Shown: piece after piece, positions 28,408 to 39,100 of the stretch
Position numbering within the stretch: the stretch's first letter is position 1
Layout of the letters: each line of letters begins with the position of its first letter
Assembly (NCBI GenBank): GCA_016946835.1
Contig: JACVTC010000096.1
Location: 472,501 to 512,500 of the forward strand
Length of the DNA: 40,000 nucleotides
Origin: Neocallimastix lanati (nom. inval.)
Taxonomy: Eukaryota; Neocallimastigomycota; Neocallimastigomycetes; Neocallimastigales; Neocallimastigaceae
Direction of reading: 5' to 3'
The notes under the pieces: model-generated
The model's database searches: none
Seen by the model: only the letters and a program-made list of their open reading frames with translations
Told to the model about the DNA's origin: nothing
Made by a program: the position numbers and the translations under genes

Positions 28408-31400
28408 TTAAGAAGGAAGATCAATTACAAAAGGTTGATATTTATGTCTAACATAGTACTCGTTTGCATCATCAGGTGGTTGACAGAATTCGTTGTTAAC
28501 ATTCGAAGATTTGTTCTTCTTTTCTTTTCTGTAATATTCTTGTATTAATTGTCTATCAAGAATTTGATCTTCATCAATCCAAGTATTTTCACTAAAATCG
28601 CATCCTTTCCATTTAATCAAGTAACGATTCTTATTGTTAAAGGTTTTCATTTTAATTATTCTTTCAGGAGTTCTATCAATTGTATCCGTATTAAGATTAA
28701 TATTTCTTCTACGAGTATTTCTTCTGTTTGAAAATTCATTTTCATGATAAGGTTCGAGAAGTGAAACATGAAATACAGGGTGACAACGCATATTATTAGG
28801 AAGTTTAAGTTCGTACGCTAAGTCACTAACTTTTCTTATTATTTCAAAAGGTCCTATTAGTTGATCAGATAATTTTCTATTTTTCTTTGTTGTATTACCC
28901 TTTAAAAGATAAACTTTATTTCCTACTTTAAAATCTGGAGAATCCATTCTTTTCAGATCTGCATATTTCTTATAAGTCTTTTTTGCTTGCTCTAAGTTTT
29001 CTTTTAAAAATTTAATGTTTTCATTAATATTTAATATTCTTTTCTCAGCTCTATGCGGATTCTCATTTGAAGGAATTTCAGGATTAAATTTCGGATTAAA
29101 ACCATAATTTGCAAAAAATGGTGATTGATTTATTGATTGTTGTAAAGTATTGTTATAAGAAAATTCTGCAAAAGGTAATAAATCAAACCAATTATTTTGT
29201 TTTTCGTTAATGAAACAACGAAGATATTGTTCCAATATCGAGTTCACCCTCTCCGTTTGACCATCAGTCTGCGGGTGATTAGCAGTAGAAAAAGAATGCT
29301 TAATATTTAAAAGAGAGCAAAGACGATTCCAAAAATCAGAGGTAAATTGAGAACCACGATCAGAAATAATAGAATCGGGGAAACCATGAAGTTTAAAAAT
29401 ATTAGCAATGAAAGAATCAGCAGCAATAGAAGCAGTAGGAAGACATCTAAATGGTATAAAATGAGCCATTTTAGTTAAGCGATCCACAACAACCATTATA
29501 GTGGTCATATCTTTGGATTTCGGAAGTTCAACAATAAAATCCATAGAGATAGCAGACCAGGCTCTATTTGGTGTAGAAAGTGGAGAAAGTAAACCATATG
29601 GCTTATGTCTTGGGATTTTGGATTTTGAACAAATTTCACAAGATTTAATAAACATTTTAACATCTTTTTGTAATTTAGGCCACCAGAAATTACGAGAAAT
29701 AAGTTCAATAGTTTTATTAATTCCAAAATGACCAGCAGAAATAGAGTCATGATGGAGTTCTAAAACTCTTATTCTAATTTTATTGGGAACATAAATTAAA
29801 TTTTCAAAAAGTAAATAACCATTTTTGTCAAGAGAAAATTTATCGATTTTACTAAAAGGGGGATCTTTTGATTTATCATTTTTAAGAAATTCAGTTATTT
29901 TGCAATAGAATTCATCATTAGCTAGAGAATCATGAATAGAGGAGATTAAAGAATCATTCTTAAAACTACATGAATTAATAACGCATGAAATAGGACGAAC
30001 ACTAGCAAAGAAATGATCACTACGTCTTGATAAAATATCTGGTTTACCTGACTTTTTACCAGCTCTGTAAATTAGTTTAAAATCAAATCTAGATAAGAAT
30101 TCATACCAACGAATTTGGCGTTGGGAAAGAAGTTCAGGTTTTCGAGGGAAAGTTAAATTCTTATGATCAGTATAAATAATAAACTGATGGCGAGCTCCTT
30201 CTAAGTAATGTCTCCATCCTTCCAATGCAACTTTAATAGCAAGAAGTTCTTTGTCATAGATAGGGTAATTTCTTTGGGATTTAGTTAAGCTAGTAGAAAT
30301 AAAAGCAATTGGATGCAAATGCCCATCAAATTCCTGAGAAAGAATTGCACCAACAGCAAAATTACTAGCATCAGTTTCAACAATGAATTGTTTGTTGCTA
30401 TCAGGATGTTTCAAAATAGGAGCAGTAGTAAATAATTCTTTTAAAGTATCAAACGCTTTTTGTTGTTCAGAACTCCAATTAAAAGGAACATTTTTTCTAG
30501 TTAATTTGTGGAGAGGATTTGCAATTTTCGCAAAGTCTTTAATAAAAATTCTGTAATAATTACAAAGTCCAATAAACGATTGAATTTCTTTAACGTTTGT
30601 TGGAACAGGCCAATCTAAAATTGCTTTAACTTTTTCTTTATCCATTTTAATTCCATCTCTTGATAAAACATAACCAAGAAAGGTAGTTTCAGTTACATCA
30701 AATTCACACTTTTCTAATTTAACAACTAAATGATTCTCTAACAATTTTCTTAAAACTTTCTTAACATGTACATGATGTTCTTCCAAAGTATTAGAATAAA
30801 TTAAAATGTCATCAATGTAAGAGATTACAAAATCATCTAAGTAATCACTGAGAACATCATTTATAAAATGTTGGAATGTAGCAGGGGCATTCTTAAGCCC
30901 AAAAGGCATAACGAGATATTCAAAGTGCCCGTATCTTGTACGAAAGGCAGTTTTGTACTCGTCACCTTCTTTAATTCTTACTAAGTTATAAGCAGATTTT
31001 AAATCTAACTTAGTAAAATATTTAGCACCTTTAACTCTATCCAACAATTCACTAATTAAAGGAAGTGGATAAGAGTTACGGATGGTCATTTCGTTCAATT
31101 TTCTATAATCAATAACTAGTCTATAAGTACCATCCTTTTTTCTAACAAATAAAATAGGTGCACCAGCAGGAGAAGAAGATTTCCTAATAAAACCCTTTTT
31201 TAAATTCTCTTCTAAATATTTCATTAATTCTTCTCTCTCCGTTTCAGTTAAAGGGTACAACGGACCATAAAATAGACTACAATTATCTTTTAATTTAATT
31301 TCACAATCATAATTACGATGCGGAGGTAACACATTACAATTATTTTCATTAAACACTTCTTTAAACATCAAATAGATTTCAGGTACTTCGACCTTTTCAC

Positions 31401-33225
31401 CATCTTTATTTAAATTATTATCTTCATCATTACATTTTTCAATTACATTTAATTTCTTACATTTACTAGATTCACAAATTTTCTTTAAAATCCTTAAACT
31501 ATTAGTACTAATTTTACTATCACAATTCATAACAATAATATCATCACTATCGCTAAAGTTATCACTATCACTAATGCTATCACTAAAATTATCTAACATA
31601 AAAGTATCATTAATATCACTATCACTATCACTATTAATAAATTCAGTACAAGTTCTAATACGAGTTCGGCGGCCACGAATAGAAATTTCTTCTTCAGAAT
31701 CAGATTCGGAATCGGAGTCAAAGAAAGATTTTCTTTTTCTTGAGTCTTCAATAATTTTATTTTCTTCCAAGTCGGTAGCAGATTCTTTTCCTTTGTTCTT
31801 TTTCTTGTTCTTGTTTTTCCTTTTTCTTTTACCATTGTTACAATGTCTTGCACAGAAACCGGATCCGAAAGAAATCTTCTTTGCGTCATGGTAGTTGTAG
31901 GGGGAGTGCTTATTGATCCATGGTAAACCCAAGATAATATCAACATCAGGAATCCTGAGAACATAGAGTTGAATCGTTTCCAAGTGGTTCCTTAAACGAA
32001 GAACGCATTTCTCAGTTTCCTTTTTTACTGATGAAACACCATATCCAAGACCAGTAACACGGAAAGGTTCTTCGATTTCTTTTGTTTTAATTCCAAAGGC
32101 TTTAGCGAATTCAGGATGGATAAAATTAAGATCAGAACCAGAATCGATCAGAACTCTTGCTTTTACTTCTTCTGTATCGTTTGTTTTAATATAGAAATCA
32201 ATGATATTACTTTTCTTTGTCAAAAGTGAGTTTTGTTCTTCCACGATTTTTCTAACTTTGACAATATCTTCTTGGCTGTTGATTCTTCTAATTCTTCTTA
32301 AACTACTTGAGGGTGTGGTAGCGGTGTTTTCTTGTTTACTGATAATCTTGACTCCGGCAGGTTTCTTCTTATTTGGACAGTTAAAATAGCGATGACCTGG
32401 TTTTTTACAATAATAGCACAATCCTTTCCTTCTTTCTTCATCTCTTGAATTCGAGTTTTCTTGATATAATTTCTGGTTAGAAGGGAAGTAACTTGTATTC
32501 GTTTGTCCTCTCTTAATTCTGTATAAATCTATTTCCATTGGGTCACTAGTAGACGCATGATTATTATTATTTATTTCCTTACGATGGTAATAATTATGAT
32601 AGAAAAATTCATTTATTTCATGTCTCTTAGTTAAGCTTTCGATACTAAGGACATCAGTGAAAAGTCTTCTTAAGTTGTTGGGATTTGGATTTACCACTGC
32701 AAGGTGCTCCCTCATCTTGTAGTGAAGTCCTTTTACAAACATATAAATCTTAGCAGAATCGTTAAAATCTGAATGTCTGCTGATTTTATTAAATTCATTT
32801 ATATACTCACTAACATGACCAAATTTATGTTGTCGGATGCTGCATAATTTACCGTTTGCGACAACTGTGCTCATGTCCTGCTCTCCAAATTGATTTCTTA
32901 ATTCTTGAATAAAATCTTCATAAACATTGAGCAGGGGATCATTATTTCTTCGTAAGTTTGAGGCCCATATCAAGGGATCACCGACAAGATAAGAAATTAT
33001 AAATCTGACCTTTGTATGGTCGTTATTGAAACCTTGTGGATTGGCTTCCATAGCTATTTCAGCTCTTGTAAGGAAGCCATCAAAGTCCTTCTTGATTCCA
33101 GAAAATAGCGGTGGTTCGTTAACAATCTTTTGATTGTTACGGGGCAGAACTTGATGATTCTCTTGATTCATTTCTTGCAGGTTAAGGTCTTCGAATCTTC
33201 TTATTAGGTTGTTAAATCCCTCCAA
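28408..33225 (-). CDS. E3 Gag-Pol polyprotein with chromodomain, 1605 codons
   Basis: One open frame. The first codon at 33225 is TTG; the first ATG is at 33171, and no upstream ATG exists in this frame, so translation probably starts at 33171 unless splicing or a non-AUG start is used. Numbering from 33225: Gag capsid-like 1-200; zinc knuckle C270, C273, H278, C283; protease D-S-G at 361-363; a Lys-rich then Asp/Ser-rich acidic linker at 465-565; RT Y-I-D-D at 803-806; RNase H D952; integrase H1159, H1166, C1196, C1199 and D1229, D1289, E1325 (59 and 35 residues between); G-P-F module; chromodomain about 1516-1565 with R-Y-L-I-K-W-K-G and N-T-W. Chromodomains of such integrases bind methylated histone H3 and direct insertion in known chromoviruses. 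All catalytic residues are intact. Confidence 0.94.
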   Translation of the reverse strand: MEGFNNLIRRFEDLNLQEMNQENHQVLPRNNQKIVNEPPLFSGIKKDFDGFLTRAEIAMEANPQGFNNDHTKVRFIISYLVGDPLIWASNLRRNNDPLLNVYEDFIQELRNQFGEQDMSTVVANGKLCSIRQHKFGHVSEYINEFNKISRHSDFNDSAKIYMFVKGLHYKMREHLAVVNPNPNNLRRLFTDVLSIESLTKRHEINEFFYHNYYHRKEINNNNHASTSDPMEIDLYRIKRGQTNTSYFPSNQKLYQENSNSRDEERRKGLCYYCKKPGHRYFNCPNKKKPAGVKIISKQENTATTPSSSLRRIRRINSQEDIVKVRKIVEEQNSLLTKKSNIIDFYIKTNDTEEVKARVLIDSGSDLNFIHPEFAKAFGIKTKEIEEPFRVTGLGYGVSSVKKETEKCVLRLRNHLETIQLYVLRIPDVDIILGLPWINKHSPYNYHDAKKISFGSGFCARHCNNGKRKRKNKNKKKNKGKESATDLEENKIIEDSRKRKSFFDSDSESDSEEEISIRGRRTRIRTCTEFINSDSDSDINDTFMLDNFSDSISDSDNFSDSDDIIVMNCDSKISTNSLRILKKICESSKCKKLNVIEKCNDEDNNLNKDGEKVEVPEIYLMFKEVFNENNCNVLPPHRNYDCEIKLKDNCSLFYGPLYPLTETEREELMKYLEENLKKGFIRKSSSPAGAPILFVRKKDGTYRLVIDYRKLNEMTIRNSYPLPLISELLDRVKGAKYFTKLDLKSAYNLVRIKEGDEYKTAFRTRYGHFEYLVMPFGLKNAPATFQHFINDVLSDYLDDFVISYIDDILIYSNTLEEHHVHVKKVLRKLLENHLVVKLEKCEFDVTETTFLGYVLSRDGIKMDKEKVKAILDWPVPTNVKEIQSFIGLCNYYRIFIKDFAKIANPLHKLTRKNVPFNWSSEQQKAFDTLKELFTTAPILKHPDSNKQFIVETDASNFAVGAILSQEFDGHLHPIAFISTSLTKSQRNYPIYDKELLAIKVALEGWRHYLEGARHQFIIYTDHKNLTFPRKPELLSQRQIRWYEFLSRFDFKLIYRAGKKSGKPDILSRRSDHFFASVRPISCVINSCSFKNDSLISSIHDSLANDEFYCKITEFLKNDKSKDPPFSKIDKFSLDKNGYLLFENLIYVPNKIRIRVLELHHDSISAGHFGINKTIELISRNFWWPKLQKDVKMFIKSCEICSKSKIPRHKPYGLLSPLSTPNRAWSAISMDFIVELPKSKDMTTIMVVVDRLTKMAHFIPFRCLPTASIAADSFIANIFKLHGFPDSIISDRGSQFTSDFWNRLCSLLNIKHSFSTANHPQTDGQTERVNSILEQYLRCFINEKQNNWFDLLPFAEFSYNNTLQQSINQSPFFANYGFNPKFNPEIPSNENPHRAEKRILNINENIKFLKENLEQAKKTYKKYADLKRMDSPDFKVGNKVYLLKGNTTKKNRKLSDQLIGPFEIIRKVSDLAYELKLPNNMRCHPVFHVSLLEPYHENEFSNRRNTRRRNINLNTDTIDRTPERIIKMKTFNNKNRYLIKWKGCDFSENTWIDEDQILDRQLIQEYYRKEKKNKSSNVNNEFCQPPDDANEYYVRHKYQPFVIDLPS

Positions 33226-33435
33226 TTTGATTATTTTAAATTGACTTAAATTTTTGCTATTTCTTTAACAAAAATATCAAACAAATAAATATTTCAAACT
33301 ATAACGTTTTTTCATCTAGTCGATCTAGCTCTATCCTTTGAAGCGGTGCTGTCGAGTAAACGTAACGTTATAAATTAAAATATTAAAGGTTTATGGTTTT
33401 TCGAATCTTGTTCTAAGACGTGTAATTGTAATTTC

Positions 33436-33515
33436 GGTAGCAATATTATAGAGCTGGTGGCAATATTCTGAAACTGGTAGCAATAATCTAAAACTGGTAA
33501 AAAAATATTTTGAAT
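33436..33515. repeat. Four 20-bp repeats in E3 leader
   Basis: Degenerate copies start at 33436, 33456, 33476 and 33496 (GGTAGCAATATTATAGAGCT type), exactly 20 bp apart, between the ORF and the primer site. Confidence 0.75.
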
Positions 33516-33592
33516 CAAGCCACACACAAGCCACTGTTAACGTATCACGTGTTATAATCTTGACTTATAACGTATTTTATTGAGAGAAAAAG

Positions 33593-33603
33593 GTAATTGT
33601 TAT
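33593..33603 (-). other. E3 primer-binding site, self-priming type
   Basis: Minus strand ATAACAATTAC touches the 5' LTR. The same 11 bases are on the plus strand inside the LTR (33757-33767), so the transcript could fold and prime itself. Tf1 uses an 11-nt self primer in the same position. No tRNA-type TGG site is found. Confidence 0.7.
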
Positions 33604-34377
33604 TATAAAGTTTTGATTTAAAAAAATAGATTATAAGTCAAAAATTATAATAACACTAAATAACACAAAAATGTTTTATAAACAAATAAGTTTTATTATA
33701 TTTAGATTTTAAAATAATCTTTATTAATTATTAGTGTTATTAACAATAAATCGTTAATAACAATTACATCGATTAAAATACATGAAATTTGGTTAACTAT
33801 TTATATTTTTATCTTATTACATTTAGAATATATAATTCCTATTGAATTATATTATCTAACTATTTATTTAAAAACAATACTAACCTAAACTAATAATAAA
33901 TAATTAACTATTACTAAATAAAGAGAATTATAATTAATAACTAAAATAAATATAAACAATTTCAATCGAGCTCATTTATTATTTATTTATTATTTAAATA
34001 TTATTAATAAATTCTTATTATATTTTCTATTTAAAATTAATATAAAAGTTGTCATAATTATTTAATATGATTTTAGCATAAAATGCCGCAAGTTTCAACA
34101 TGACTAATTGCATAGTTTCATGTTGTTAATTTATCTTGTAAAAAACCTTAACTCTTATTATTTAAATTAAATTACATAAAAAGAAATGATTTTCAATTAC
34201 TAGTTTCACAAGAGAAATTTTTAATTTATTAATATGATTGGGAAGAAGTCGAAGTTTTGTTTAAAATTATTTGCAATAATTTTATACACGTGATTTTTAA
34301 TAGATTTATTTCAATTTTACTTAAATTTATGATTAAATTTAATTAAAATTTATAAAGATATTAATAATATCTTTACA
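33604..34377 (-). repeat. E3 5' LTR
   Basis: Partner of 27597-28370. By the self-priming model transcription would start near 33767; a 9-bp hairpin (GTTATTAAC/GTTAATAAC) lies at that predicted 5' end. Confidence 0.93.
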
Positions 34378-34382
34378 GTTAC
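34378..34382. repeat. E3 target-site duplication, right copy
   Basis: GTTAC, matching 27592-27596. Confidence 0.85.
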
Positions 34383-34486
34383 AAATATAAAAATTGTTTT
34401 CTTTTTTAAAAAAAATATTTGTTTTATTAGAAAAATTATTTATTAATATTATAATTTTATCCCCAATGTATTAATTTATTATTATA

Positions 34487-34505
34487 TTCCCCGATATCTC
34501 CACCA
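34487..34505 (-). other. E2 primer-binding site, tRNA type
   Basis: Eight nt inside the E2 5' LTR the minus strand reads TGGTGGAGATATCGGGGAA. Its complement ends CCACCA after a C-rich stretch, as expected from a tRNA 3' end. The tRNA cannot be named from sequence alone. Confidence 0.6.
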
Positions 34506-34513
34506 ATTTTTCA

Positions 34514-35302
34514 TGGTATGGTTCATATAATTTTAGGAATATAATAATAATTAACACAAATAATAAAATTACAATAAAAAAAATAATTTGTTTTAAAATC
34601 AATATTTATTTATTTAAATTTATAAAAGAAAAATAATAATATAATTATTTATTTAATAAAAAGAAAGTTATTCATTATATTTTATTTCACTAAAATTACA
34701 TGTATTTATATTTTTTTATCAAATTAAAATTTGTAAAGCCTAACTATTTTTTTAATAAACTAATTACTAATTATTTTTATAAATAAAACATTTAAATTGA
34801 AATTGAATTATTATTTTAGTTAATAATATTATTGTTATAAATAGTAGTTATATATTATTGAATTATTAATTATTTAATAATAGTTTAATACTAATATATA
34901 TAAAATAAAAATAAAGAGATTATACAGAATATTTTATTGTGGTTTAGTTAAATTTAGTAATTAAAAATAAATTTAAATTGATAACGAAAATTTTAATAAC
35001 TAATTAAATAGATTTGATTATTTTCAATATAACATAATACAAAAGAAATATAATATTAATATATTAAGTGGGCAAGGACAATATTCTTGGCTAAAGATTT
35101 TTAATACATTATAATGGAATCGGATCGATAATTCAAAAAGGAATTATAAGTTAATTAGTGATTTATTAACTTAAGATTTCTATTTAGTAATATTTGAAGA
35201 ATATTGGAAAGTTCCAATTATATAGAATAGAATAATCTATAAGGTTAGAATAATTTATATTATTCTAGCACAATTAGTATTATTTGTTCATTCTGTATTA
35301 AG
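34514..35302 (-). repeat. E2 5' LTR
   Basis: Partner of 21500-22288. Its outer end is separated from the E5 LTR by a single T. Confidence 0.9.
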
Positions 35303-35303
35303 T

Positions 35304-36095
35304 TGTAATAATTTCTATAAATTATAGAAATTATTATTTATAATTAATATTAACTAAACTATTAAGATTAAATAAAAAAGTAAAATAAAAATTAAAATAA
35401 AAATAAGAATTTAATACTTATCTTTAAAATTAGAGTTTATTATAAGAAAATATAATAGACCTTAAATGAATGAGAAATAAAATATGTTTTTATCAAAAGA
35501 ACTTTATTAATCTATTTTATTATTAAATATTTTATTATTTTTTTTTTTGACAAATTTTAAAATAACTATTTTATATTAATTGAAATATTAATGTCTTTTA
35601 TTGTTATTATATTTTTCTTAAAATAATAACTCTTGATTTTCTAAAGACGAAAATCAACAGCTATTTATATTTTTACAAAAATAAATGTATTTTTCTAATC
35701 TTAACAATGATTCTTTCCAGAAAAAGATTAGAAGAAAAAACTGGAAAGATTTTTGATCAATAATCTATACTTATTGATCATTGTGTTATTAAATAAAACC
35801 AATTATAATTAATCGGAAAAACTTTAATAACCGATTTTAATAACTAAAAGAATTAAAAAGAAAAAGGATAAAAAAGAGAAGGATAAAATAATGCAGAAAT
35901 TTTATTAAATACATTTTTTCTATGAAATAATACAGAAGTTATATTAAATAAATTTTTTCATATAACAATTAATACATTAATTGGTATAATTGTTTTTAAA
36001 TGAAATAAATTTTTTTAAAGAATAATAATTATGAAATAATTATTAATTAATAAGAAATAGAAATAAATTATAAAAATTTATATCAATTTCTTACA
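35304..36095 (-). repeat. E5 3' LTR
   Basis: TGTAATAATTTC...TTTCTTACA. Its partner is outside the window; the boundary rests on comparison with E4 and the relic at 4079. Stem-loops: 35306-35336 (14-bp stem, loop AAT), 35633-35657, 35712-35749, 35754-35780, 35785-35831. Confidence 0.75.
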
Positions 36096-36107
36096 TTGCA
36101 CCTCCTT
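36096..36107 (-). other. E5 polypurine tract
   Basis: Minus-strand AAGGAGGTGCAA before the LTR start TGTAAGAAA. Confidence 0.65.
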
Positions 36108-39100
36108 ATGATGCATCCACTAGTTCCGGATTTCTTTTTGTATAAGGCTCCAACTGGGAAACATGAAATACCGGATGTAAATGTAGATTTTCTGGCAAAT
36201 CTAACCGGTAATTCATTCTCTCCCTCACTTCCAAAACTCTAAACGGCCCAAGATATTGTGAAGAAAGTTTTTTGGATGGCTCATTTGTAAAATAATATCT
36301 TTTTAGCCATACAAAATCATTTACTTTGAATGAAGGTCCTGTAGCTTTCTTCGAATCTCCAAACTTCTTAAAATTTTCTTTAGCTTTTTGTAAGTGTCTC
36401 TTCAATGCTTCGAAATGTGAGGACCAATCCCTGGTTAAAGCGGAAGCATTATCCTTTAGAAGAACAGGAGGCGACTCTATAGTACAGGAAGGATTAAAGC
36501 CATAATTAGCAAAGAATGGTGATTTACCTATGGACTTATGCAGGGAGTTGTTATAGGCCATTTCACATAAAGGAACATAATAACACCATTCATTTTGGGA
36601 CGTTGAACAATAACATCGGAGATACTGCTCAATTACTGAATTTGCACGCTCAATTTGTCCATTGGATTGTTGATGGTGAGCTGTGGCAAGTCTTGGATTA
36701 GCGTTAATAGCAGAGCACAACGAAGTCCAAAATTCTGATGAAAATTGAGAACCATGGTCCGAAACAATTATTTTAGGGAATCCATGGTAGCGAAAAACAT
36801 TGAATAGAAGCATTTTGGCCGTCAGATCAGCGGAGGGAACATCAGAACAAGGGACAAGGTGAATCATTTTGGTCAGATGGTCAGCTACAACCATTAAACA
36901 TGTACAATCTTGCGAACTGGGAAGTGAAGTGATAAAGTCAACGCCAATTATTTCCCAAGGTCTACTGGGAACCGGTAAAGGTTGTATTTTACCATATGGC
37001 TTGTGTCTTCGGAGCTTATTTCTTCCACAAACATCGCATGAGGATATGTAATTCTTGATGTCTTTTTTCATATTTGGCCACCAATAATTTCTTCTTAATT
37101 TTTCAAAAGTTTTATCTACTCCTTGGTGACCATTAGTTGGACCATCATGATACATTTTCAATACCTTGGCCTTGAGTGAAGAAGGGACAATTATTCGGTT
37201 CTGAAAATGCAGAACCCCTTCGACGATGGTAAAAAGCGAACTTTTTACTTCATTTGACCTTGTTTTAATTTTATTGAGTGTATCCTTACAGTATGTGTCA
37301 GACTTCTGAGCTTCAATTAAGGCTTTTAAGTTGTCAGAAGGTGCACAACAAAATATCTCTTCATCTAACAGAGGATAACCTTCATTGGTCGAATCCTTGT
37401 TGACGTAATCAGGGCGTCTTGATAAAGAGTCAGGTTTACCACTCTTAATACCGGAGCGAAATGAAATCCTATAAGTGAACTTTGAGAGAAAGAGACTCCA
37501 TCTAATTTGTCTTTGGTTTAATTTTTGAGGTTGCTTAAAATATAACAGATTTCTGTGATCTGTGACTACTTGTACTGGAAATTTAGCACCTTCTAGGTGA
37601 TGGCGCCAGGTTTCAAAAGCTACGATTATTGCAAGTAATTCCTTGTCATAAATAGTATAATTGATTTCAGCAGAAGACAAGGACCTAGAGTAGAAAGCAA
37701 CCGGATGGAGTTTATTGTCTTTGTTACTAATTTGGGATAAAACACAACCAACAGCGAAATTGCTAGCGTCCGTTTCTACAAAGAATTCTTTCTCTGGATC
37801 TGGATAAACTAGGATTTCTTCCGTCGTAAAAGCTTCTTTGAGTTTGTTGAAAGCATTGTCTGCCCTAACATCCCAAATGAAGGGAGAGTTCTTCTTCAAA
37901 AGCCGACGGAGAGGTTCAATGATCTCGGCAAAATTATTTATGAACTTCCTATAGAAGTTACAAAGTCCTAGAAACCCTTGGAGTTCTTTAATATTTTTTG
38001 GGATAGGCCAGTCGATAACAGCTTTAACCTTATTCCTGTCCATTGAAAGACCATTTACAGACACCACAAACCCTAAAAAAATAGTTTCTTTAACATGAAA
38101 ATCACATTTTTCCAATTTCACGTAAAGACCATTTTTAATTAGAAGCGACAATATTTTACGAACATGTTGAATATGTTCGTCTAAACTTTTTGAATAAATT
38201 ATTATATCATCCAAGTATACTTGAACAAATATGCCAATTGCATCAGATAAAACATCCTGGATGAATCTTTGAAACACCGAGGGGGCATTTCTTAGGCCAA
38301 AGGGCATTACTAGATATTCAAATTGGCCTAAAGGTGTTCTAAAAGCAGTTAAATATTCATGACCTTCTTTAACGCGGACAAGGTTATATGCAGATCGAAG
38401 GTCCAAACGAGTGAATATTACTGCCCCCTTAAACGATTCAATCAAGTCAACCAATCTTGGGATAGGGTAGCTATTCCTAATTGTAATAGAATTTAATTTC
38501 CTATAATCAACGCAGAGTCGTAAGCTTCCATCTTGTTTTTTTACAAACAGGACAGGGGCACCAGCAGGTGATTTTGACTTCCTTATAAACCCCTTATCTA
38601 AATTTTCTTTTAAATAGTTTTTAAGAGCTTCCATTTCGACAATCGTAAGAGAGTACACAGGTCCATAATATAATTGACCACCAGGGACTAGGTCAATTGA
38701 TATATCATATTCACGATGTGGAGGCAATTTGTCTGCCTCTTTCTTTTCAAATACAATTTTCAAATCTTGATAGTATATGTTGATAATTTCATCTTTATCA
38801 GTTTCATTTACTAAAGCGGCGCAAATATCTATATCAAAAAGTTCGTCACCAGATATTGAGTATGTTTCTGTTTTATCTTTTGATACATTGTTGTTTTCGT
38901 TGTTTGGCAAAATTGCAGCAGTAACATCTTTAGAGTGAAAAATGAATTTATTCCCTTTTGCTGAAGGGCAGTGATTTCCGCAGTGGTTCTCTAAAAAGTA
39001 AATCTTATTATTTTTGAAATCTACGTATGGCATATGAATACTCAACCAATCTCTTCCAAGGATGGCTGATATTCCCTGAAGTTGTAAGGTAGCTACGTAG

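Larger units (their letters stand above)
27597..34377 (-). mobile_element. E3: chromodomain Ty3/Gypsy element (chromovirus), nested in E2
   Basis: Two 774-bp LTRs without visible differences, a GTTAC target duplication, a full gag-pol ORF with C-terminal chromodomain and a self-complementary primer site. It sits in the leader of E2 between that element's primer site and its conserved leader block, so it is younger than E2. Confidence 0.95.
21500..35302 (-). mobile_element. E2: Ty3/Gypsy LTR retrotransposon, interrupted by E3
   Basis: Its LTRs lie at 21500-22288 and 34514-35302, both 789 bp and apparently identical. Internal parts are 22289-27591 and 34383-34513, separated by the nested element E3. 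Gag and pol are separate ORFs with a frameshift signal as in E1. Pol is additionally broken by a one-base shift before integrase. No clean target duplication is visible; LTR ends are uncertain by about 2 nt. Confidence 0.88.
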
